Below, one piece after another: positions 51,644 to 57,278 of a stretch of DNA of 57,278 nucleotides. Source of the stretch: an uncultured Acetatifactor sp. (GTDB lineage: Bacteria; Bacillota; Clostridia; Lachnospirales; Lachnospiraceae); assembly GCA_910584865.1 (NCBI GenBank), contig CAJUCE010000033.1, forward strand, positions 1-57,278. The letters are read 5' to 3'. A model generated the notes under the pieces. That model saw only the letters and a list, made by a program, of their open reading frames with translations, ran no database searches and was not told the origin of the DNA. A program made the translations under genes and the position numbers. Position 1 is the first letter of the stretch; the number at the start of each line of letters is the position of its first letter.

Positions 51644-53683
51644 ATGTCAGATACCAGGAAAATGTCTTGGGAAAACGCTCGCTGCAGCGGGAGCCGCCCC
51701 GCACTGGCGCAGTGGATGCAGGAGAAACTGGAAAGCATTCTCCGGGAAAAGGGTACCACGGCGGTATGCGCTGCAGTCTGTGTGCCGGGGGAGCTCCTGG
51801 CGGCGGCTTGTGCCGGTACAAGGGGATTTGAGGACAGCGAAGCCCGGGTGGATGATTTATATAACATAGGCTCCGTCTCCAAGGTTTATGTGGCGGCGGC
51901 CATTATGAAACTGGTGCAGGAGGGAAAAGCAGCCCTGGACGAGCCTGTGGTGAAGTATCTGCCGGACTGGAAACTGGCGGACGGACGTTTTCGGGACATT
52001 ACACTCCGGATGCTTTTGAACCACTCTTCCGGCATACCGGGAACCAACCTTCATGACCATCTTGTTTTGGAGGAAGGGGAGGCGCTTTTTACGGGTAAGT
52101 ACCGGAACACGCCGGCGTATTGGCAGACAATGAAGCTCCGGGCCAGGCCAGGCAGCTTTTCCAGTTATTCCAATGACGGTTATGACCTGCTTGCGGAGGT
52201 GGTGGAGGCGGTGACAGGGGAACCCTACATCCGGTGGCTGCGGGAGCGGATAACGCTGCCGGCGGGCCTCTGTTCCGTGGGAGCGGGGAGAAGGCTTGCG
52301 GAAGGGCGTGTGAAGGTTTCCTGCAAAGGCATGGAGCCGGAGTATTATAACTGTTTCGGCGCGGGAGCCATCCATACCACGGTGCCGGAGTGCGCCCTGT
52401 TCGGTTCTCTTTTCATCGATGCCAGAGGGATCATCGGACAGGCATACCTGGATGAAACCAGGCGCCCCCAGGGGGCGACTTTCCTGCGGGAGGCATATGA
52501 CGCGGCCAATTTCTGCCTGGGATGGGATTCTTGCTACACCAGGAACCGGATTCCCCTGGGTGAGGGGGCAGTGATAAAGGACGGTGGTACGGAGCAGTTT
52601 ACCAGTTATCTTCTGGTGAGTCCGGCACGGGGGCTGTCCCTGGCTGTCTCGGCCACAGATGACGGCGATGTCTGGTGGCTTGAGGTGTTGGAGGACATTG
52701 GCAGGGAAGCCCTGAAGATTTTAGGAGAAGGGCGGAAGGAAGAAGGCGGTGCCGGGGGCAGATCAGGGACTCCGGATAGAGCAGGGCAGGAGATGGCAGA
52801 GAAACAGGTAGAGGAAAGGAAAAGGATAGAGATAGAGAAACAGGCAGAGGAGCAGACACAGGAAAGGAAAAGGACAGAGGCAGGAATTAGAACGCCGGAG
52901 CGTTGCGGAGAGCAGGGTTTCGGGGGTCAGCCTGAGGATGAGGAAGGTCCGGGAGTGTCGGTGTGTACAATGGCGAAAGGGGCGGAGACGGCAGAAGGAG
53001 CAGAAACGTTGGAAGGGGCAGAAAGAGCAGAAGAGGCGGAACCGTCGGAAGTGACAAGGGTGTCAGAAATGGAAAAACCAGACATCACAGAGATGTTGGG
53101 CCTTGAAGAGAAAGAAACGTCTCAGAATATCCCCGGAAAATGCAGCGGACTGGCATACGGCAGCTGCAGCGTTTATCGGTTTACCGTTTGTGAAAATACG
53201 TTAAATGCAGGAATCCTGGAAAAGGGCGGAACCTGGAAAAAGGATGATGAGTTAAGCGGCTTTCAGTGGGATGGAAAATCCTTCGCAAAAGGAGAATATG
53301 ACAGGATTGTGGCGGAGGAATACGGAGGGAATATCTACTTTATCAGATGGGGAGAGGCTTTCTGCCAGAAAAACAGCGGATATCCGTCCCCGGGAAGCCT
53401 GTGGCCCCGTCTGGCGGGAGCCTGCTTCGCGGCGGAAGATGAGGAAGGGATTTTGGGCAGGATTTGCCTGGAAGGCATCAACGAGGAGAATGTGCTGCTG
53501 TTTACCACGGACCACGAGGAATACCCTGTTGTTCCCCTTGTATGTGATCCCGGAAAGGAAAACGAGACCTGTCTGATTTCAGAGACGGACAGAGACGGCA
53601 TTGTTTTCCGTCTGGAGCAGGAGGGGGAGCAGGTCTGGCTGTGCACCGGGACGGACAGGTACAGGCGGGTATGGGATGCATAA
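51644..53683 (+). CDS. Beta-lactamase-related serine hydrolase with repeat linker
   Basis: A 679-aa protein. Residues about 10-360 are a class C beta-lactamase-like fold: nucleophile motif SVSK near residue 80, YSN in FSSYSNDGYDLLAEV near 171 and a late KDGGTEQF. Residues about 365-500 are a highly charged Glu/Lys/Arg/Ala low-complexity linker. The last 180 residues form a beta-rich domain. There is no signal peptide, so unlike penicillin-binding relatives it may act in the cytoplasm, perhaps as an esterase or peptidase. I prefer the ATG at 51644 (AAGGAGGAAG upstream) to the one at 51602, which has no ribosome binding site. Confidence 0.85.
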   Translation: MSDTRKMSWENARCSGSRPALAQWMQEKLESILREKGTTAVCAAVCVPGELLAAACAGTRGFEDSEARVDDLYNIGSVSKVYVAAAIMKLVQEGKAALDEPVVKYLPDWKLADGRFRDITLRMLLNHSSGIPGTNLHDHLVLEEGEALFTGKYRNTPAYWQTMKLRARPGSFSSYSNDGYDLLAEVVEAVTGEPYIRWLRERITLPAGLCSVGAGRRLAEGRVKVSCKGMEPEYYNCFGAGAIHTTVPECALFGSLFIDARGIIGQAYLDETRRPQGATFLREAYDAANFCLGWDSCYTRNRIPLGEGAVIKDGGTEQFTSYLLVSPARGLSLAVSATDDGDVWWLEVLEDIGREALKILGEGRKEEGGAGGRSGTPDRAGQEMAEKQVEERKRIEIEKQAEEQTQERKRTEAGIRTPERCGEQGFGGQPEDEEGPGVSVCTMAKGAETAEGAETLEGAERAEEAEPSEVTRVSEMEKPDITEMLGLEEKETSQNIPGKCSGLAYGSCSVYRFTVCENTLNAGILEKGGTWKKDDELSGFQWDGKSFAKGEYDRIVAEEYGGNIYFIRWGEAFCQKNSGYPSPGSLWPRLAGACFAAEDEEGILGRICLEGINEENVLLFTTDHEEYPVVPLVCDPGKENETCLISETDRDGIVFRLEQEGEQVWLCTGTDRYRRVWDA

Positions 53684-53983
53684 GCGGCCTGTGTACCGTT
53701 GCATTCATTGAGGTTTATTCCTTCACGGGTCTGATACCCCGCTGCTTGCAGCGTTCTGAAGAAGGAAACCAGGGCCGGATAAGCTTGCTGCGGGTGGTTC
53801 ATTCCGGGTAATGTGTGCCTGATATCCGATTCGGGACAGGGCGGAGGGGATGGTGGGACATTCCGAACGGCGGCGCTGTGTGCCGATGGGACACGTTCAG
53901 TGCGGACCGCACCGAAGGGCAGGGCGAGGAGGTATTGACAGCAGGGTGTTGGCCTAAACAAGTAGCATCAATGGAGGAAAATC
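53684..53983 (+). other. Intergenic region, no gene seen
   Basis: Three hundred bases between the serine hydrolase and the Hsp70 gene. A TTGACA at about 53935 has no good -10 at 17 bp. A GGAGGAAA ribosome binding site at the right end belongs to the Hsp70 gene. Long frames on both strands here look like chance frames in GC-rich DNA. Confidence 0.4.
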
Positions 53984-55819
53984 ATGGCAGTGATAGGAAT
54001 AGATCTGGGAACCACCAACAGCCTGGGGGCATACTGGAAAGACGGAACCGTACAGCTGATTCCCATGGAGAGGGAGAGCTTTCTGCTGCCCAGTGTGGTT
54101 GGATATGTGGAAGGGGAGGGCTTTCTGGCAGGGGCGGCGGCAAAGGAGCGGCTGATTCCCTACGCCCGGGACACCGCGGCCTCCTTCAAACGCTTCATGG
54201 GAACGGCGAAGGAATACTGTCTGGGCGGCAGGGCCTATACGCCCATGGAGCTTTCGGCCATGGTCCTGGAGCAGATAAAACGGAACGCGGAATTTTACCT
54301 GAAGGAAGAGATAGAGGAGGCCGTCATAACGGTTCCCGCCTATTTCAATGACAGGCAGCGCAGCGATACCAGAAAGGCGGCCCAGATTGCCGGGCTTAAG
54401 GTGGAGCGCCTTATCAACGAGCCCTCTGCGGCGGCCCTGGCCTACAGGCAGGAATACGGCGAGGAGGACAGAACCCTCCTGGTCTTTGACTTCGGGGGCG
54501 GTACTTTGGATTTGTCCTATGTGGAATGCTTTGACAATGTGATTGAAATCATTGCCGTGGCAGGGGACAACCATCTGGGTGGAGATGATATCGACGAGGC
54601 GGTTTCGGCCTATTTCTGCAGGGAAAACGGACTTTGTCCGGAGGAGCTGACCAAGGAGGAACAGGCGAAACTGAGGAAGTTTGCGGAGGATGCCAAGTGC
54701 GCCCTGGCACAGCAGGACGGGGTGACAATGGAGCTTGACATTCGGGGCAAAACCTGTCGGGCGTTCCTGAATTCGGAACGCCTGTTTGAGATCTGCATGC
54801 CCCTGTTCGGAAAAATAAAACAGCTCTTTCTGCACATCCTGGAGGATGCCGATTCCAGGGTTTCCGGGATAGATGACCTCATCATGGTGGGCGGCTCCTC
54901 GAAACTGGCTGTGGTGAAACGTTTTCTCAGGGAGCTTCTGGGTAAGGAGCCCATTGTCCTGGGAGAGACGGATATGGTGGTTGCCCGGGGAGCAGGAATC
55001 TATGCAGGCATCCGCCAGCGAAAGGAAGACATTCGGGACATGCTGCTGACGGATGTGTGTCCTTTCACTCTGGGCATCGGCGTCAACAATAAGGCCAACC
55101 GGGACAAAAACATTTTAAATCCCATGATCGAACGCAATTCCACCCTTCCCGCCTCCCACAGGGACAGATTTGTCACGGTGTCCGATTATCAGAAGGAAAT
55201 CAGAATCCGGATCTACCAGGGGGAGGAGTACTATGTGGACGATGACGTGCTCCTGGGAGAGCTTACCATAGAGGTGGCGTTAAGGCCCGCAGGGCAGGCC
55301 TGGGTGGACGTGCAGTTTACCTATGATATCAACGGAATCCTCCATGTGACGGTGGAGAACGAGATGGGGCAGAGCAGGCATATTTTACTGGCAAATCAGG
55401 CGTTAAGCGAGGAGGAACTGGAACGATACACCCGGGAAATGGAGAGAATCTTGCTGCCGCCCATACAGCGGCCGGAAAACCGGGAGATGCTCGCGCGTTT
55501 CCTGGATTATTATGAAAACAGCACCGGGCGGCGCAGGGAGTTGCTTGCCGCTGTTACCGGCGCAGTCGCGGCAGGCCTGCAGAGCGGCAGGAAGATAGAG
55601 GTCAGGAAGGCACAGGAACTGGGCAGGGCGTGGCTGACCCGGCTGCAGCAGAGTATGGATATGCGGGAGGAGACTTTGTTTGACGGGGAATTAAAAGACG
55701 GGTACGGCGGGGAGAATGAGGATATTGCGGAAGAGCCGGGAAGTGGAACCGATAGGAAACAGAAGGATGAGATTATAGAAGAAAGCCGAGGTAATGACTT
55801 TGAAGAAAATATCACTTGA
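53984..55819 (+). CDS. hscC: Hsp70-family chaperone, HscC-like
   Basis: A 611-aa Hsp70. The nucleotide-binding domain (residues 1-350) has GIDLGTTNSLGAYW at the N-terminus, ITVPAYFNDRQRSDT near 120, FDFGGGTLDLSYVE near 170 and IMVGGSSKL near 305. A short substrate-binding domain follows (DVCPFTLGIGVNN, ERNSTLPASH). This matches the reduced HscC type rather than DnaK; there is no grpE or dnaJ next to it. The C-terminal 60 residues are a charged tail. ATP-driven protein folding or holding is expected; clients are unknown. The same-strand neighbour upstream is the serine hydrolase. Confidence 0.9.
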   Translation: MAVIGIDLGTTNSLGAYWKDGTVQLIPMERESFLLPSVVGYVEGEGFLAGAAAKERLIPYARDTAASFKRFMGTAKEYCLGGRAYTPMELSAMVLEQIKRNAEFYLKEEIEEAVITVPAYFNDRQRSDTRKAAQIAGLKVERLINEPSAAALAYRQEYGEEDRTLLVFDFGGGTLDLSYVECFDNVIEIIAVAGDNHLGGDDIDEAVSAYFCRENGLCPEELTKEEQAKLRKFAEDAKCALAQQDGVTMELDIRGKTCRAFLNSERLFEICMPLFGKIKQLFLHILEDADSRVSGIDDLIMVGGSSKLAVVKRFLRELLGKEPIVLGETDMVVARGAGIYAGIRQRKEDIRDMLLTDVCPFTLGIGVNNKANRDKNILNPMIERNSTLPASHRDRFVTVSDYQKEIRIRIYQGEEYYVDDDVLLGELTIEVALRPAGQAWVDVQFTYDINGILHVTVENEMGQSRHILLANQALSEEELERYTREMERILLPPIQRPENREMLARFLDYYENSTGRRRELLAAVTGAVAAGLQSGRKIEVRKAQELGRAWLTRLQQSMDMREETLFDGELKDGYGGENEDIAEEPGSGTDRKQKDEIIEESRGNDFEENIT

Positions 55820-55915
55820 TGAGTTTATGAGACTGCGAAAACTGAATGCTTTTTCAATTTGTCCATTTTTTAGCTCCTCATTCTGGCTTCATAACCTCAA
55901 GGGATAGGAGGAAAG

Positions 55916-56104
55916 ATGAATGACCGCAAACTGACTGTATGCTATGGACGTGGCAATTATAAGCAGGCTCAGCGGCAAATTCTTTTACAGGGTAAGTGGC
56001 TGGAATAGGCCGGATTCTACGCAGGAGACAAAATCACTGTGAAATGCCAGCAGGGGCAGCTTATTATTACTAAGAACGAACCATCAGCAGAGCATGAGAA
56101 ATAA
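55916..56104 (+). pseudogene. symE: SymE-like toxin gene with internal UAG stop
   Basis: A 62-codon frame with a strong GGAGGAAAG site: NDRKLTVCYGRGNYKQAQRQ, then ILLQGKWLE, a TAG at 56006-56008, then AGFYAGDKITVKCQQG and QLIITK. Removing the stop gives a continuous SymE/AbrB-like toxin domain. SymE in E. coli is an SOS-induced toxin with antisense control; none of that regulation is evident here. The frame is otherwise intact, so the mutation is recent or the stop is read through. Its end overlaps the integrase ATG by 11 bp. Confidence 0.65.
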
Positions 56105-56819
56105 ATTAATCAGGAAGAATCCCTTTGACTGGGAACTTGCAACAGTGCTGATAAATGACAGCGTATCGAGGGAAGCAGTTACACCGAGACAGGAAAGGCT
56201 GTTCCTTGATTTTATAAAAGGAGACAAACATTATTCCCAATATTATGAGGGGATGTATATATTATTCAAGACAGGCATGAGGATTTCAGAGTTCTGTGGC
56301 CTGACGCTGTCAGACGTGGATATGAAAGGACGGAAGATACATATAGATAAACAGTTGCAGCGTACAAGAGAGGGAAAATATATGATTGCAGACACCAAGA
56401 CTACATACGGCGAGCGTTATCTTCCAATGACGGAAGAGGTTTACCAGTGCTTTAAAAAGCTGACAGCCAGACGCAGGAAAACAAAGGTGGAGCCAATGGT
56501 GGATGGTGTGGGCGGCTTTCTGGTACTGGATAAAAACGGTATGCCGTACCTTGCATTACATTGGGAAAAGCGGTTCGAGTATGCTCTGAGGAAGTATAAC
56601 AGGACATACAAGGAAGAACTGCCAAAGATAACGCCGCATGTATGCAGACATACCTATTGTAGTAACATGGCAAAGTCAGGAGTAAATGCAAAGACTTTAC
56701 AGTATCTCATGGGTCATGCCGACATTGCCACGACCTTAAATGTGTATACCCATTTGGGATATGATGATGTGGAAAAGGAAGTAAGGGAAATGGAAGAAAG
56801 GCTTAGAAAGGAAGTGTAA
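56094..56819 (+). CDS. int: Tn916-type tyrosine recombinase, N-terminally truncated
   Basis: A 241-aa catalytic half of a Tn916-family integrase. It carries TGMRISEFCGLT (catalytic Arg), TPHVCRHTYCSNMAKSG (His-x-x-Arg), LMGHADIATTLNVYTHLG (His and the Tyr nucleophile). Full-length relatives are about 400 aa; the arm-binding and core-binding domains are missing, and SymE-like sequence lies where they should be. Catalysis without those domains is unlikely to be site-specific, so this is probably a leftover of an integrated conjugative element, although the reading frame itself is clean. Confidence 0.85.
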   Translation: MRNKLIRKNPFDWELATVLINDSVSREAVTPRQERLFLDFIKGDKHYSQYYEGMYILFKTGMRISEFCGLTLSDVDMKGRKIHIDKQLQRTREGKYMIADTKTTYGERYLPMTEEVYQCFKKLTARRRKTKVEPMVDGVGGFLVLDKNGMPYLALHWEKRFEYALRKYNRTYKEELPKITPHVCRHTYCSNMAKSGVNAKTLQYLMGHADIATTLNVYTHLGYDDVEKEVREMEERLRKEV

Positions 56820-56841
56820 GCGTGTAGGGATTTACCTTTGG

Positions 56842-56885
56842 AAAGAGTAAAAAAGAGGTCATTTTACTTCTTTTTTACTCTTTTT
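56842..56885 (+). terminator. Terminator after the integrase
   Basis: AAAGAGTAAAAAAG (56842-56855) pairs perfectly with CTTTTTTACTCTTT (56870-56883), 23 bases after the integrase stop. Confidence 0.65.
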
Positions 56886-56896
56886 GGGAGACAAAA

Positions 56897-57004
56897 TATA
56901 CCGAGGTATGGTAAGATATACGAGGTATAGAGTTTTTGAGGTCAGAGAAAAAACCTTGAAAACATAAGAAAAAACCAAGATATACCGAGATATAAGGAGA
57001 TATG
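56897..57004 (+). repeat. Short AT-rich repeats next to the integrase
   Basis: ATATACCGAGGTAT, ATATACGAGGTAT and ATATACCGAGATAT occur within 110 bp downstream of int. Such short repeats near an integrase gene can be arm sites or part of an attachment region; I cannot define the exact core. The stretch 57005-57105 has only a short hairpin at AAGCCATCA/TGGTGGCTT. Confidence 0.45.
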
Positions 57005-57105
57005 GAAAGTTTGAAACTGAGAGGTAGCGGTTAGAGAGAAAGTGAATTGCGCCACAAACAAGCCATCATGTGGTGGCTTCGAAAAAATGAATATAGACAC
57101 AACAC

Positions 57106-57278
57106 CTAATTTAGAACCGGAGCAGAATCGGAGATAACATATCCCCGTTGCTTCAACAAGCTAATTGCCTGCGCAGTAGTCAGTACCTTTGACTTTTCCG
57201 CAGGACGTGGTTCAACGAAGCCGTCTGGTGTATAGGGCTTTAAATCTGAGAGTATGTGCCAGATAGCGGTCAGGAGCA
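57106..57278 (-). mobile_element. C-terminal end of an IS110-like transposase gene (runs off window)
   Basis: On the minus strand a frame enters from the window edge and stops at 57106-57108. It encodes LLTAIWHILSDLKPYTPDGF, then KVLTTAQAISLLKQRGYVIS. The AIWHIL...PY segment resembles the end of IS110/IS116-family transposases. The catalytic parts are outside the window. Confidence 0.55.

Noticed and set aside
53335..53961. 208-codon minus-strand frame covering the intergenic gap
   Set aside because: Mostly antisense to the serine hydrolase, Pro/Ser/Arg-rich composition typical of shadows, no homology signal.

Overview
The window reads as a chromosomal accessory stretch from a gut-type Clostridia, most likely Lachnospiraceae. 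The grounds are the AGGAGG-type ribosome binding sites, a T-box riboswitch ahead of a valyl-tRNA synthetase, a VanR/VanS-like two-component system next to a MacB-type ABC transporter, an EFR1-type ferredoxin, Tn916-type integrase remains and many AAA-ATPase/PD-(D/E)XK genes. Most genes look moderately GC-rich by eye. Several blocks are clearly AT-richer (the methyltransferase specificity region at about 19.5-21.2 kb, 21.4-22.7 kb, and 49.2-51.4 kb), which suggests recent import.

Region by region. 0-4.4 kb: the 3' end of a zinc-ribbon protein, a YdcF-type membrane protein and an unusual acetyltransferase/kinase fusion. 4.4-9.8 kb: response regulator, histidine kinase, then three tandem 64-bp leader repeats, an ABC ATPase and a large FtsX-like permease, probably a peptide-stress sensing and export module. 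9.8-11.7 kb: a putative papain-like cysteine protein and two small membrane proteins. 12.0-34.8 kb: a defence island. Its core (13.7-31.2 kb) is one co-directional block: SNF2-family helicase, 1596-aa N6-adenine methyltransferase, DUF3800 protein, small RelE-like protein, 2112-aa DEAD/DUF1998 helicase with a C-terminal nuclease-like domain, and a RelE-UvrD fusion. It shares parts with class 1 DISARM (helicase plus methylase) and with Druantia (giant DUF1998 helicase) but matches neither. It is bracketed by two nearly identical AAA/PD-(D/E)XK genes in direct orientation, and its right flank (31.2-35.0 kb) is a graveyard of gene fragments.

35-46 kb: alpha/beta hydrolase, a solute-binding lipoprotein with internal tandem repeats, a BtrH-like protein and AraC regulator divergent from a GyrI-like protein, an EFR1 ferredoxin, an acetyltransferase, a six-unit hairpin repeat array and a third AAA/nuclease gene. 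A 40-bp promoter-like repeat occurs three times here. 46.4-49.2 kb: valyl-tRNA synthetase on the minus strand with its T-box leader. 49.3-51.4 kb: an endonuclease/exonuclease/phosphatase gene pair and a PIN toxin-antitoxin pair. 51.6-55.8 kb: a serine hydrolase and an HscC-like Hsp70. 55.9 kb to the end: mobile debris, namely a SymE-like gene with an internal stop, an N-terminally truncated Tn916-type integrase and the end of an IS110-like transposase.

The most interesting feature is the 13.7-31.2 kb locus, whose architecture suggests a methylation-guarded, multi-helicase anti-phage system. All functional calls are from reading motifs; no database search was run.
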